Source: Microbacterium oxydans
GTDB lineage: Bacteria > Actinomycetota > Actinomycetes > Actinomycetales > Microbacteriaceae
Direction of reading: 5' to 3'
Assembly: GCF_026559675.1 (NCBI RefSeq)
Contig: NZ_CP092891.1
Location: 2,604,001-2,668,000 of the forward strand
Length of the DNA stretch: 64,000 nt
Shown here: piece after piece, positions 7,699-16,999 of the stretch
Layout: every line of letters begins with the position of its first letter
How positions within the stretch are numbered: position 1 is the first letter of the stretch
Program-made: the position numbers and the translations under genes
The notes under the pieces: generated by a model
Told to the model about the DNA's origin: nothing
Seen by the model: only the letters and a program-made list of their open reading frames with translations
Databases searched by the model: none

Positions 7699-9501
7699 TC
7701 AGCGCGCGGCGGACACCTCGGACGGATCGCTGACCGGCAGCCGACACACGAACGCGCGGCAGTCGTAGGCGCGCTCGGCCGTCGTGTCCTTGCCCTCGAA
7801 CAGCCCGAACCCGGCATCCGCGAAGGCGTGTGCCTGCGCCGGCGTGACGATCGCGACGACCTCGGCCTCGGCTCCTCGGGCGGCACCCGCGAGTGCACCG
7901 TCGGGGGTGGCGGTCACCACGACGACCTGGCGCGGTGGAACGGCGAGCCCCGCGGCCACCCGCAGCAGGGTGCCGTGGGCGAACGGCTGCCCGATCGACC
8001 GCGCGGCGAGCGCGCTCACGGTCGCGACGGCCGCCTCCCGGTACCGGTCCCCCGCTCCCAGCCACCACGCGGTGAGGGCAGCGCCGGCGACCGCCGCGGC
8101 ATCGGAGGGCAGGTCGCCGTCGGTCTGGTCGGGCGAGGTCGCGATGCCCTGGACGGACAGCAGCGGATCGTCGCCGCCGCTCCCCGCGAGCGCGTCGTCG
8201 AGGATGCCGCGCGCCGTGACGGCCCACTCCGCGTCTCCGGTCGCCAGGGCGAGGGCGAACAGGCCGTCGGCGAGGAGCCCGAGGTCGGCGGCGGTCGCCA
8301 CCGCGGCGGACGCCCGGCCCTCCAAAGAGGTGCGCACGAGGGCACCCGCGGGGTTCCGGTTCACCCGCAGCACCCGGTCGGCGGCCGTCGCCGCGGCATC
8401 GATCCAGGGCTGCTCCCCGAGAGCCGCCCCCGCCCGGGCGAGCGCGCCGATCGCGAGGCCGTTCCACCCGGTGATCACCTTGCCGTCGACGGCCGGGGGC
8501 TCCAGCCCTGCTCGCTCGGCGACGGGACGGAGGTAGTAGCCGCCCTCGTTGCGAGCGCCGTCGATCATCGACTCCGAGTCCTGCGCCGCGCCGAACCCGC
8601 CGCCGTCGCGACGCAGCACGTCGATCAGGAAGGACGCGATGCCGCGCACGGTCTGCTCGTCCCCCGCCTCGAGCGCGACGTCGAGCAGCTGCGCGTTGTC
8701 GGTGAGCATCCGCTCGTAGTGCGGCACCGTCCAGTCGCGCCGGGTCGCGTACCGGAAGAACCCACCGTCGGCATCGCGCAGGTCGGAGCCCGCCATCGCG
8801 GCGAGGGCTCGGGTGGCCGACGCCGCCGCATCCGGGGCACCCTGCCGCACGACCGGGTGCTGCAGGAACCGCAGCGTCGTCGCCACGGGGAACTTCGGTG
8901 CGCCGCCGAAGCCGCCGAACTGCCGGTCCTCCCGCTGCGCGACGGTCTCCGCCGCCGTCGCGATCGCGACCACGTCGGGCAGCTCCGAGGGCGTGGACTC
9001 CGCCGCGCGGGCGAGCGCGTCGGTCACGGCATCCGCCGACTCCTCCGCCTGCACCCGGCGCTCGGTCCAGGCCTCCCGCACGGCCGCGAGCACCTCCCGG
9101 AAGGCCGGCAGCGGGGCTCGGGACTCCGGCGGCCAGTAGGTGCCGGCGTAGAAGGTGCGTCCTCGTGGTGTGGCGAACACGGTGAGCGGCCACCCGAGGT
9201 TCTGCGTGAAGGCGGAAGCGGCGGCCATGTAGGCGCCGTCGACCTGGGGGTGCTCCTCGCGATCGACCTTGACCGCCACGAACCCCTCGTTGATGAGGGC
9301 GGCGGTCGCCGGATCGGCGAACGACTCCCGTGCCATCACATGGCACCAGTGGCACGTCGAGTACCCGATGGAGATGAGCAGCGGCACATCGCGGCGGCGC
9401 GCCTCGGCGAACGCCTCCTCGCCCCAGGGGAACCAGTCGACCGGGTTGTCCGCGTGCGCGCGGAGATACGGGCTGAGGGTGTCGGCGAGCCGGTTGGTCA
9501 T
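7699..9501 (-). CDS. Thioredoxin-domain protein of the DUF255 / YyaL (SSP411) family
   Basis: A 600-residue cytoplasmic protein. The N-terminal DUF255 thioredoxin-like domain carries [13 protein letters not shown] and the redox motif CHWC (Cys50, Cys53); the remainder is an alpha/alpha-barrel similar to N-acylglucosamine 2-epimerases and glycosidases ([16 protein letters not shown] near the middle). The family is widespread from bacteria to human SPATA20, and its biochemical role is not established. The ATG lies six bases after TAGCGT, so the mRNA is probably leaderless and monocistronic. Confidence 0.93.
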   Translation of the reverse strand: MTNRLADTLSPYLRAHADNPVDWFPWGEEAFAEARRRDVPLLISIGYSTCHWCHVMARESFADPATAALINEGFVAVKVDREEHPQVDGAYMAAASAFTQNLGWPLTVFATPRGRTFYAGTYWPPESRAPLPAFREVLAAVREAWTERRVQAEESADAVTDALARAAESTPSELPDVVAIATAAETVAQREDRQFGGFGGAPKFPVATTLRFLQHPVVRQGAPDAAASATRALAAMAGSDLRDADGGFFRYATRRDWTVPHYERMLTDNAQLLDVALEAGDEQTVRGIASFLIDVLRRDGGGFGAAQDSESMIDGARNEGGYYLRPVAERAGLEPPAVDGKVITGWNGLAIGALARAGAALGEQPWIDAAATAADRVLRVNRNPAGALVRTSLEGRASAAVATAADLGLLADGLFALALATGDAEWAVTARGILDDALAGSGGDDPLLSVQGIATSPDQTDGDLPSDAAAVAGAALTAWWLGAGDRYREAAVATVSALAARSIGQPFAHGTLLRVAAGLAVPPRQVVVVTATPDGALAGAARGAEAEVVAIVTPAQAHAFADAGFGLFEGKDTTAERAYDCRAFVCRLPVSDPSEVSAAR

Positions 9502-9507
9502 GCCCTC

Positions 9508-9513
9508 ACGCTA
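9508..9513 (-). promoter_or_regulatory. -10 hexamer TAGCGT for the DUF255 gene
   Basis: TAGCGT, six bases, then ATG at 9501: leaderless spacing. Confidence 0.6.
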
Positions 9514-9548
9514 CGCCGCACGGCGGGTGTGCGGTCACGGGTGCGCGA

Positions 9549-10118
9549 TCAGCTGACGAGGAGCTCGACCGGACGCGAGGCGGCGTAGCCCACCAGCGGC
9601 AGGGCCCTCTCCGCGGCCAGCGCGATGCGCGCGTGCAGCACGTCCGACGTGATCTCGTACCCGTCGAAATCGGTGTTGCTCGCGTAGACGCCCACCGGAA
9701 GGGTGAGCGCCTGGAAGAAGGCGAACAGCGGACGCAGCTGGTGCTCGATGATGAGGGCGTGCTTCTCGCCGCCGCCGGTCGCCGCGAGCAGCACCGGCTT
9801 GCCCACCAGGTCGTACTGGCCGACGAAGTCGAACAGGTGCTTGAAGAGCCCGGTGAACGAGGCGCGGTAAACGGGACTGCCCACGATCAGCAGGTCGGCG
9901 GACTCGATCGCCTGCAGCTGCGCCTCGACCTCGGGCGGCAGCTGGTCGCGCTGCAGCGCTCCGGCCAGGCCGGGGCCGATCTGCGTCAGCTCGATGAGCT
10001 GCGACTCGACCTCGGCGCGCTCGGAGATCGCGGCCGTGATCGCGCGGACGAGGGCGGTCGTCTTGCTCGGCTCGTGCAGGGAACCCGACACGGCGACGAC
10101 GCGGAACGGAGCTGTCAT
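9549..10118 (-). CDS. NADPH-dependent FMN reductase (MsuE/SsuE-like)
   Basis: A 189-residue flavodoxin-fold protein. VVAVSGSLHEPSKT at the N-terminus is the FMN phosphate loop, and IVGSPVYRASFTGLFKHLFD near residues 72-91 is the typical flavin-contact region; ATGGGEKHALI follows. MsuE-type enzymes supply FMNH2 to two-component monooxygenases. The window contains two luciferase-like monooxygenases (17628-18668 and 23940-25346) that would need reduced FMN, so this gene could serve them, but it is not in their operon. The ATG at 10118 lies six bases after TACCGT; longer in-frame extensions are rejected for that reason. Confidence 0.9.
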   Translation of the reverse strand: MTAPFRVVAVSGSLHEPSKTTALVRAITAAISERAEVESQLIELTQIGPGLAGALQRDQLPPEVEAQLQAIESADLLIVGSPVYRASFTGLFKHLFDFVGQYDLVGKPVLLAATGGGEKHALIIEHQLRPLFAFFQALTLPVGVYASNTDFDGYEITSDVLHARIALAAERALPLVGYAASRPVELLVS

Positions 10119-10124
10119 GCCTCG

Positions 10125-10130
10125 ACGGTA
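10125..10130 (-). promoter_or_regulatory. -10 hexamer TACCGT for the FMN reductase gene
   Basis: TACCGT, six bases, then ATG at 10118: leaderless spacing. Confidence 0.6.
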
Positions 10131-10191
10131 CTCGCGACGCCGCCACGTGTCTCCCGATCCGACACGCGGCGTCATGTGGGCTCGAAGCGGC

Positions 10192-11436
10192 TCAGCGTCG
10201 GGGAATCGCCGCCATCGCCGCCGCGCCTCGTCCGACCAGGCGCTCCAGCGGTCCTCGGCCGAGGAACATCGACCACGCCGTCGCCGCCAGCAGCAGACCG
10301 ACGGCGGTCGCCGCCCAGAACACGTTGCTCGAGAAGAAGGCGCCGGGGCCGCCGACCGCCGTGATCGACAGGACGTGTGCGCTGTATGCCGTGAGCGGCA
10401 TGGAGCCGAGGGCGCCGAAGGGCAGCATCGGCCAGCGCAGGGGCCGACTGAGCAGCACGCACAGCGCGATGACCGCGAGCGCGAAACCGCCCGAGCCGAG
10501 GACCTCTGCGGTTCCCCCGCTGTGCGGTTCGACAGAGAAGACCGCGGCGAGCGCGGCGCCGAGCGGATCCGCATCAGCGAGCGACGCCGGGTATCCGTCC
10601 CATCCGGAGGGCGACGACACGATGCTCCCGAAGCTGCTGTCCGTGAGGGAGTCGCCGCCCGTAAGGGAGTCGCCGCCCGTGAAGGAGCTGTCGTCCACGA
10701 AAGAGCTGCCGTCCACGAAAGAGCTGCTGCTGCTCGATCCGGTGATGCCGGCGGACTGCCCGATCGCCCCCAGGCCGTACCCGACCACGGCGAGACCGAC
10801 CCCGATGCACAGGGCGATCACCGCGGTGCGGATCCGTTCGACACCGAGGCGGCCGAGCGCCATCCCGCCCAGCACGAGGGCCATCCACACCGTGATCGGA
10901 TACGTGCCGTAGAGGACGAAGCCGATGCCGGAGCCGAAGGGGTACAGCATCACGGCGTTCAGGAACGCCAGGAGCGCGGGTCCGAGAAGCGCCAGCACCC
11001 CCGCCCCGGCCAGCAGCTGCCACGGCCGCCAGCGCAGGAACGGGATGACCGCGACGTAGAGCAGACCGTAGAGGGTGAGGATCACCGCGATCGGGGTGTT
11101 GAGCATCTCCAGCGCCAGGCCGACCACGAAGATCACGGCGCCGCGGCCGACGAGGTTCAGCCGGATGCTCGGGATGCGCTCGCGCTCCGGGAGCGTGCTG
11201 CGGCCGGTCATCAGGGCGATCGAGACTCCCGCCAGCACCGCGAACAGGATCGACGAGCGTCCGTGCACCAGATCCGTCCACGTCGCCGGGTCGAACCAGT
11301 CGAACGGCTCGGTCTCGCCGATGTGCGCTCCGACCATCCCGAGGATCGCCAGAGCCCGGGCGACGTCCAGGCCGAGGATGCGCGGAGGCCGTCCGAACGT
11401 GCGGAACCACCGAACGGGAGGGAGAGCATTGATCAC
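10192..11436 (-). CDS. Membrane acyltransferase-like protein (HGSNAT / DUF418 type)
   Basis: A 414-residue protein with about ten membrane segments. The N-terminal LGLDVARALAILGMVGAHIG and HGRSSILFAVLAGVSIALMT motifs match the heparan-alpha-glucosaminide N-acetyltransferase-like/DUF418 group, which probably moves acyl groups onto extracytoplasmic acceptors. Between two helices lies a Ser/Asp/Gly-rich loop of about 45 residues encoded by an 18-bp tandem repeat (10643-10732). The GTG at 11436 lies exactly six bases after TACGAT, so I prefer it to an ATG at 11466 that would add ten residues and leave only 13 bases to hrpA. Acceptor unknown. Confidence 0.82.
   Translation of the reverse strand: MINALPPVRWFRTFGRPPRILGLDVARALAILGMVGAHIGETEPFDWFDPATWTDLVHGRSSILFAVLAGVSIALMTGRSTLPERERIPSIRLNLVGRGAVIFVVGLALEMLNTPIAVILTLYGLLYVAVIPFLRWRPWQLLAGAGVLALLGPALLAFLNAVMLYPFGSGIGFVLYGTYPITVWMALVLGGMALGRLGVERIRTAVIALCIGVGLAVVGYGLGAIGQSAGITGSSSSSSFVDGSSFVDDSSFTGGDSLTGGDSLTDSSFGSIVSSPSGWDGYPASLADADPLGAALAAVFSVEPHSGGTAEVLGSGGFALAVIALCVLLSRPLRWPMLPFGALGSMPLTAYSAHVLSITAVGGPGAFFSSNVFWAATAVGLLLAATAWSMFLGRGPLERLVGRGAAAMAAIPRR
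10643..10732. repeat. 18-bp minisatellite inside the acyltransferase gene
   Basis: Five consecutive 18-bp units starting at 10643, 10661, 10679, 10697 and 10715. The first two differ by one base; the others diverge more. Each adds six residues of a (S/D)-S-(F/L)-(V/T)-(D/G)-(G/D/S) type, so copy-number change keeps the frame. Confidence 0.85.
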
Positions 11437-11442
11437 CAGATG

Positions 11443-11448
11443 ATCGTA
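11443..11448 (-). promoter_or_regulatory. -10 hexamer TACGAT deciding the acyltransferase start
   Basis: On the minus strand TACGAT is followed by six bases and GTG at 11436. It lies inside the region that would be coding if the upstream ATG at 11466 were used, which argues for the shorter protein. Confidence 0.5.
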
Positions 11449-11465
11449 GGGTGCCGATCCCGTCA

Positions 11466-11471
11466 TACGAT
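11466..11471 (+). promoter_or_regulatory. Possible -10 TACGAT for hrpA
   Basis: TACGAT lies eight bases before the hrpA ATG, slightly longer than the usual six or seven, with a purine-rich GGAGGG between. It could give a one- or two-base leader. It is a near mirror of the acyltransferase promoter 18 bases away. Confidence 0.4.
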
Positions 11472-11479
11472 GGAGGGCT

Positions 11480-14400
11480 ATGTCCTCCCCCGTGATCTCC
11501 TATCCCCCGGAGCTGCCGGTCAGCGCTGCCCGGGCGGAGATCGCCGACGCCATCCGCGACCACCAGGTCGTGATCGTCGCGGGGGCCACGGGCTCCGGGA
11601 AGACCACGCAGCTCCCGAAGATCGCGCTCGAGCTCGGGCGGGAGCGCATCGCGCACACGCAGCCGCGACGTCTCGCCGCCCGCACGATCGCCGAGCGCGT
11701 GGCCGAAGAGCTCCAGGTCGAGCTGGGAACGCTGGTCGGCTACAAGGTGCGCTTCACCGACAAGGTGTCCGACGCCACCCGCATCGCCCTGATGACCGAC
11801 GGCATCCTGCTCAACGAGATCCACCGCGACCGGCTGCTCACGCGCTACGACACGATCATCATCGACGAGGCGCACGAGCGCTCCCTCAACGTCGACTTCC
11901 TCCTCGGGTACCTCGCCCGCGTCCTGCCCGAGCGCCCCGACCTGAAGGTCATCATCACCTCGGCGACGATCGACCCCGAGAGCTTCGCGAAGCACTTCGC
12001 CGCGGCGGACGGCACCCCCGCCCCGATCATCGAGGTCTCCGGGCGCACGTATCCCGTGGAGATCCGCTACCGCGGGCCGGTCGAGGATGCGGACGACCAG
12101 GACGCGCCCGCGGAGCCGGAGGACGAGGTGTCGGCGATCGTCGCCGCGCTCCGCGAGCTCGACCGCGAGGCGCCCGGCGACGTGCTGGTGTTCCTTCCGG
12201 GCGAGGCGGAGATCCGCGATGCGGCCGACGCCGTGCGCGGCGCGTACGCGAACGATCGCTCGCCCACCGAGGTGCTCCCGCTGTTCGGCCGCCTCTCCGC
12301 CGCAGACCAGCACCGGGTGTTCGAGCGCAGCAGGGTCGCCGGCGTGCGCCGTCGCGTCATCCTCGCCACGAACGTCGCCGAGACGAGCCTCACCGTGCCC
12401 GGCATCAAGTACGTGGTCGACACCGGCACGGCGCGCATCTCCCGGTACAGCAACCGCTCCAAGGTGCAGCGGCTGCCGATCGAGGCGGTGTCGCAGGCCT
12501 CCGCGAACCAGCGATCGGGTCGCGCGGGCCGCACCAGCGACGGCATCGCCATCCGGTTGTACTCCGAAGAGGACTACGACCGGCGGCCGGAGTACACCGA
12601 GCCCGAGATCCTGCGCACCTCCCTGGCCTCCGTCATCCTGCAGATGCTGTCGCTCGGCTTCGGCGACATCACCGCGTTCCCCTTCCTCACTCCGCCCGAC
12701 TCGCGGGGTGTGAAGGCCGCCTTCGACCTGCTCACCGAGCTCGGCGCCGTCGAACCGTCCCGTCGTGATGGAGCCCCGCACCTCACCCGCACGGGTCGCG
12801 ACATCTCGCGCATGCCGATCGATCCACGGTTCGCGCGGATGCTGATCGAGGCCGGCAGGGCGGGCTCCGGTGGCACCGTGACGCGCGACGTGCTCGCGAT
12901 CGTCTCGGGCATGACGATCCAGGACGTGCGCGAGCGCCCCGAGGAGCGTCGGGACGAGGCCGACCGTCTGCACGCGCGGTTCGTCGACCCGACCAGCGAC
13001 TTCCTGACCCTGCTGAACCTGTGGAACCACCTGCGCGAGCAGCAGCGCGAGCTCGGATCGAGCGCGTTCCGACGGCTGTGCCGCTCCGAGCACCTGAACT
13101 ACGTGCGGGTGCGCGAGTGGTTCGACGTGCATCGCCAGCTGCGGACGCTCGTGAAGACCTCCGACCGCACCGGTGATGCCGACGGGACGAGCGACCCCGA
13201 CGCGATCCACCGCGCCCTGCTCTCCGGGCTCCTGTCGCAGATCGGACTCCTCGACGAGCGCACGGCACCGGCCGGCAAGGCGCACTCCCCCGCGAAGGAG
13301 CAGAAGGGGCGGCGCATCGCGGAGTACCGCGGAGCCCGCGGCATCCGCTTCTCGATCTTCCCCGGCTCCGGACTGCGCAAGAAGAGCCCGCGCGCGGTGA
13401 TCGCCGCCGAGATCGTCGAGACCTCGCGCACCTTCGCCCGCACGGTCGCCGCGATCGACCCCGCGTGGGCCGAGCCCCTCGCCGGCGACCTGGCCAAGCG
13501 TCAGGTGACCGAGCCGCACTGGTCGAAGGATGCCGGTGCCGCCGTCGCGTTCGAGAAGGTGACGCTGTTCGGGCTCGAGATCATCCCCCGGCGACGCGTG
13601 CAGTTCGCCCGCATCGACCGGGCCGCCTCGCGGGAGCTGTTCGTGCGGCACGCGCTGGTCGAGGGCGAGTGGGACCCGACGCGGATCGACAAGCGTGTGA
13701 GCGCGTTCTGGCGCAGCAACGCCGAGCTGCGCAAGCGCCTCGAGAAGCTGGAGGAGCGCGAGCGCCGTCGCGACATCCTCGCCGGCGACGAGGCCGTGTT
13801 CCGGTTCTACGACGAGCGCATCCCCGCCGACGTGTTCGACGTGCGGTCGTTCGAGAGCTGGTGGCGAGAGGCCATGGCGGCGACGCCGAAGCTGCTCGTG
13901 ATGCGCGAGAGCGACCTGATCGACGACGCCGAGCGTGCCGATCAGCGCGAATTCCCGACCCGGTGGACGCAGGGCGATCAGGTGCTCGGCCTCGCCTACC
14001 GGTTCGAGCCGGGAGCGGACGACGACGGCGTCAGCGTGGTCGTACCCCTCCCTCTGCTCGCGCAGCTCGAGGACCGCGGCTTCGACTGGCAGGTCCCCGG
14101 GCTCCGGGCCGAGCTCGTGACGGGTCTGCTGCGCGCGCTGCCGAAGGCGATCCGTCGCCACGTCGTGCCCGCCGCCGACTGGGCCGAGAAGTTCGGGGCC
14201 GAGCTCACCGAGGAGGGACCGGAGTCGCACGGCGGCCTGCCCCCGCGCACGCTCAAGGAGGCTCTCGCACGGCGCATCCAGCCGCTCGCGAACCAGCTGG
14301 TCTCGGCGGCCGACTTCGACGACGAGCGGGTGCCGGCCCACCTGCGGATGAACTTCCGCGCCGTGGACGAGCGCGGCCGGGTGGTCGGTTCCGGGCGTGA

Positions 14401-15397
14401 CCTGCGCGCGCTGCAGACGCAGCTCTCCGACCGCGCGCGCAGCAGTGTCGCCCGTTCGATCGCCGCTCCGCCGCGTTCCGGAGCGCCGGGCGGGAACCGC
14501 GGTGCGGAGCGGGTCGCCGCCGCACCGGTCGAGCAGACCGGTCTGACGGCCTGGACCTTCGGCGAGCTGCCCGAGGTGCTCGACACCCGGGTCGCCGGCG
14601 GTGTGGTGCGCGGCTACCCCGCGATCATCGATGCGGGCAAGAGCGTGTCGGTCCGTGTCGAGTCGACGCCGGATGCCGCGGCCGCAGCCACGCGCGACGG
14701 GGTGCTGCGACTCGTGCTGCTCGGCGTGCCCTCCCCCTCCTCGTACGTGCAGCAGCACCTCACGAGCCAGGAGAAGCTCGCGCTCGCAGCCTCGCCCTAC
14801 CCGTCCGCCGCCGCCCTCATCGAGGACTGCCGCGCGGCGGTGGCCCGCAAGGTCATCCAGGGCATCGTGCCGGACGGCATCGTGCGCAGCGAGGCCGAGT
14901 TCACGCGGGTGCGCGACGCGGTCTCGGCCGTCCTCGTCGACGAGCTCTTCGCGTGCGTGTCGCTCGTCGCGCGCATCCTCACGAAGTCCCGCGAGGTCGA
15001 GCGGGGCATCAAGTCGCAGAACTCCCTCGCCCTGCTCGGCCCGCTCAACGACATCCGCACCCAGCTCAGCGGGCTGCTGCATCCGGGGTTCGTCTCCGCC
15101 GCCGGCGCCGACCGGCTCACGCACTTCCCGCGATATCTGGAGGGGATGCTCGACCGGCTGAAGACGCTGGGAAGCGAGCCGGGCAAGGACCGGGCGCGCA
15201 TGACCGAGTACGAACGGATGGCGAAGGCGTTCGAGGATGCGGGAGGAACGATCCCGCTCGCGCCCGATGCCCCGCCCGCCCTGGTCGAGGTGCGCTGGCT
15301 GCTGGAGGAGTATCGCGTGAGCGTCTTCGCCCAGCGCCTCGGGACGGCGCAGCCCGTGTCGCCGCAGCGCATCCTGAAGGCGCTCTCCGGCCGCTGA
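11480..15397 (+). CDS. hrpA: ATP-dependent RNA helicase HrpA
   Basis: A 1305-residue DEAH-box helicase of the full HrpA length. It has Walker A (VAGATGSGKTTQLPK, near residues 32-46), the DEAH box with Asp129, SAT motif III (ITSATID), a RecA2 domain with TNVAETSLTVPGIKYVVDTG and QRSGRAGR, the helicase-associated/OB region, and a long C-terminal DUF3418 region found only in bacterial HrpA. HrpA acts on structured RNA and stalled or collided ribosomes in E. coli. The gene is divergent from the acyltransferase gene and single. No truncation or frameshift seen. Confidence 0.96.
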   Translation: MSSPVISYPPELPVSAARAEIADAIRDHQVVIVAGATGSGKTTQLPKIALELGRERIAHTQPRRLAARTIAERVAEELQVELGTLVGYKVRFTDKVSDATRIALMTDGILLNEIHRDRLLTRYDTIIIDEAHERSLNVDFLLGYLARVLPERPDLKVIITSATIDPESFAKHFAAADGTPAPIIEVSGRTYPVEIRYRGPVEDADDQDAPAEPEDEVSAIVAALRELDREAPGDVLVFLPGEAEIRDAADAVRGAYANDRSPTEVLPLFGRLSAADQHRVFERSRVAGVRRRVILATNVAETSLTVPGIKYVVDTGTARISRYSNRSKVQRLPIEAVSQASANQRSGRAGRTSDGIAIRLYSEEDYDRRPEYTEPEILRTSLASVILQMLSLGFGDITAFPFLTPPDSRGVKAAFDLLTELGAVEPSRRDGAPHLTRTGRDISRMPIDPRFARMLIEAGRAGSGGTVTRDVLAIVSGMTIQDVRERPEERRDEADRLHARFVDPTSDFLTLLNLWNHLREQQRELGSSAFRRLCRSEHLNYVRVREWFDVHRQLRTLVKTSDRTGDADGTSDPDAIHRALLSGLLSQIGLLDERTAPAGKAHSPAKEQKGRRIAEYRGARGIRFSIFPGSGLRKKSPRAVIAAEIVETSRTFARTVAAIDPAWAEPLAGDLAKRQVTEPHWSKDAGAAVAFEKVTLFGLEIIPRRRVQFARIDRAASRELFVRHALVEGEWDPTRIDKRVSAFWRSNAELRKRLEKLEERERRRDILAGDEAVFRFYDERIPADVFDVRSFESWWREAMAATPKLLVMRESDLIDDAERADQREFPTRWTQGDQVLGLAYRFEPGADDDGVSVVVPLPLLAQLEDRGFDWQVPGLRAELVTGLLRALPKAIRRHVVPAADWAEKFGAELTEEGPESHGGLPPRTLKEALARRIQPLANQLVSAADFDDERVPAHLRMNFRAVDERGRVVGSGRDLRALQTQLSDRARSSVARSIAAPPRSGAPGGNRGAERVAAAPVEQTGLTAWTFGELPEVLDTRVAGGVVRGYPAIIDAGKSVSVRVESTPDAAAAATRDGVLRLVLLGVPSPSSYVQQHLTSQEKLALAASPYPSAAALIEDCRAAVARKVIQGIVPDGIVRSEAEFTRVRDAVSAVLVDELFACVSLVARILTKSREVERGIKSQNSLALLGPLNDIRTQLSGLLHPGFVSAAGADRLTHFPRYLEGMLDRLKTLGSEPGKDRARMTEYERMAKAFEDAGGTIPLAPDAPPALVEVRWLLEEYRVSVFAQRLGTAQPVSPQRILKALSGR

Positions 15398-15424
15398 TCC
15401 GCGCCCGGAGGTCTCCGACGCCGG

Positions 15425-15430
15425 TAGCCT
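15425..15430 (+). promoter_or_regulatory. -10 hexamer TAGCCT for the oxidoreductase gene
   Basis: TAGCCT, six bases, then ATG at 15437: leaderless spacing. Confidence 0.6.
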
Positions 15431-15436
15431 GAACGC

Positions 15437-16381
15437 ATGGCCAGCGCGATCGTCTACACCGAGTTCGGTTCCCCCGATGTCCTGCACCTGATCGAGATCC
15501 CCGACCCCGTCGCTGCGCGCGGCGAGGTCGTCGTCCGGATCGAGGCGGCCGGTGCCAATCCGATCGATGCGAAACTCCGCGCCCACAAGCGGCCTTCCCC
15601 GCCGATCACCGAGCCCCGCGGGGTCGGTTTCGACGGAGCCGGCGTGGTCGAGGCGCTCGGCGAGGGGGTCGACGACTTCGCGGTGGGAGATCGCGTCGCC
15701 ATCCGCGAGGCGCAGGGCACCTACGCCTCGGCGATCGCGGTGCCGACGACGAAGCTCGCGAAGCTCCCCGACTCCGTCACGACCGCGGAGGGCGCCGCGA
15801 TCGGCATCCCGGCCGGCACCGCCTACCAGGCGCTGCGCTCGCTCGGTGTGACGAGCGACGACGTGCTGCTCGTGCACGCGGGCTCCGGAGCCGTCGGACA
15901 GGCCGCCGTGCAGTTCGCCGTCGCCTGGGGCGCGACCGTCATCGCCACGGCGAGCCCCGCCCGTCACGACCAGCTGCGCGAGCTCGGTGCGATCCCCGTG
16001 GCCTACGGCGACGGACTGCTCGACCGGGTTCGCGACGCCGCTCCGGCGCCGGTCACCGTGGTGCTCGACGGCGCGGGCACCGACGAGGCGATCGAGACGT
16101 CGCTCGCCCTCGTGGCCGACCGCGACCGGATCGCCACGATCGTGCGCGGACCGGATGCCGCGTCCTTCGGCATCCGCGCCTTCTCCGGCGGCTCTCCCGT
16201 GCCGCTCACCGAGCAGGAGCTCGCCTGGCGCGCCGAGGCGATGCCCGAGACGATCGCCCTCCTCGACTCCGGCGACTTCACGATCGAGCTCGGCCCGCAG
16301 CTGCCGCTCGCCGAGGCGGCGCAGGCCCATGAGCTCATGGAGTCCGGCGCCGCCTCGGGCAAGATCATCCTGGTGCCGTAG
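15437..16381 (+). CDS. NADP-dependent quinone-oxidoreductase-like enzyme (MDR superfamily)
   Basis: A 314-residue zinc-free medium-chain reductase. The N-terminal GroES-like domain holds GANPIDAKLRAH and GFDGAGVVEALGEGVDDF; the Rossmann domain begins with the NADP loop VHAGSGAVGQAAVQFA near residue 150. It lacks the cysteine/histidine set of zinc alcohol dehydrogenases, as expected for QOR-type enzymes that reduce quinones or enones. It is monocistronic and converges on the CMD-protein gene with a nine-base gap. Physiological substrate unknown. Confidence 0.9.
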   Translation: MASAIVYTEFGSPDVLHLIEIPDPVAARGEVVVRIEAAGANPIDAKLRAHKRPSPPITEPRGVGFDGAGVVEALGEGVDDFAVGDRVAIREAQGTYASAIAVPTTKLAKLPDSVTTAEGAAIGIPAGTAYQALRSLGVTSDDVLLVHAGSGAVGQAAVQFAVAWGATVIATASPARHDQLRELGAIPVAYGDGLLDRVRDAAPAPVTVVLDGAGTDEAIETSLALVADRDRIATIVRGPDAASFGIRAFSGGSPVPLTEQELAWRAEAMPETIALLDSGDFTIELGPQLPLAEAAQAHELMESGAASGKIILVP

Positions 16382-16390
16382 CGGCTCCGA

Positions 16391-16999
16391 TCAGGCCGGC
16401 GCCACCGGTCGGCCGATCGAGAGCATCAGCCGGTTCGCCCAGTTGAAGAACGCGGCGCCGTGGATCACGTCGGCGACCTCCAGGTCGTCGAGTCCGGCGG
16501 CGCGCAGCCGCGCGATCTCGTCCTCGCCGAAAGCGCTCGGCGTGTCGGTGAGGGCGATGGATGCGGCGACGATCGCGTTCCACCGCTCGCCGAGATCGGC
16601 CTCGACACCCTCCTCCAGCAGCAGGTCGACATCGTCCGTGCGCTTGCTGTGGTGCGCGGCGAACCGCGAGTGCACCGAGGCGCAGAAGACGCAGCCGTTG
16701 CGACGGGAGGCCGCGGTCGCCGCCAGCTCGCGGTCGGCGCGGGGCAGACCCTCCGCCGCGTTGTAGAAGATGTCCTTGTCGACGAGCGTGCGCGCCCTGA
16801 GCACCTCGGGGTCGCGCGCGAGCAGGCGGAAGTAGTCGTTCTTCGCGCGCGCCGCCTCGACGAGGCCCTCGTAGTGCCGCTCCGTCAGCTCCTCCTCCGC
16901 GAGCGGCTCGAGGTGCGGGACCCAGCCGACCTCGCCGCGGGTGAACGCGTGCGGGTGCGGGGCGTCGTCGTGGCGGAGCACGGTCTGCTCGGCGGTCAT
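16391..16999 (-). CDS. Alkylhydroperoxidase-domain protein (Avi_7169-like)
   Basis: A 202-residue AhpD/CMD-fold protein. The redox motif CVFCASVHS (CxxC followed by His) near residue 117 is that of peroxidase-related members, and DLEVADVIHGAAFFNWANRL near the C-terminus closes the domain. It is the last gene of the eight-gene leftward operon and overlaps the preceding CMD gene as ATGA. The combination with a second CMD protein, a KPN_01858-type luciferase-like enzyme and a peptide-type ABC transporter matches a conserved locus known from TIGRFAM subfamily descriptions; its substrate is not known. It may detoxify a peroxide or reactive product of the monooxygenases. Confidence 0.87.
   Translation of the reverse strand: MTAEQTVLRHDDAPHPHAFTRGEVGWVPHLEPLAEEELTERHYEGLVEAARAKNDYFRLLARDPEVLRARTLVDKDIFYNAAEGLPRADRELAATAASRRNGCVFCASVHSRFAAHHSKRTDDVDLLLEEGVEADLGERWNAIVAASIALTDTPSAFGEDEIARLRAAGLDDLEVADVIHGAAFFNWANRLMLSIGRPVAPA

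Noticed and set aside
11437..11466. ATG at 11466 as start of the acyltransferase
   Set aside because: It would place a well-spaced TACGAT -10 within the coding region and leave 13 bases for two divergent promoters; the GTG at 11436 fits the local promoter pattern. Not excluded outright.
10574..16330. A 1918-codon open frame on the minus strand across hrpA
   Set aside because: Its product is Arg/Gly/Asp/His-rich low-complexity sequence without motifs and lies opposite hrpA, which has all helicase motifs. Such frames arise from high GC at third codon positions.
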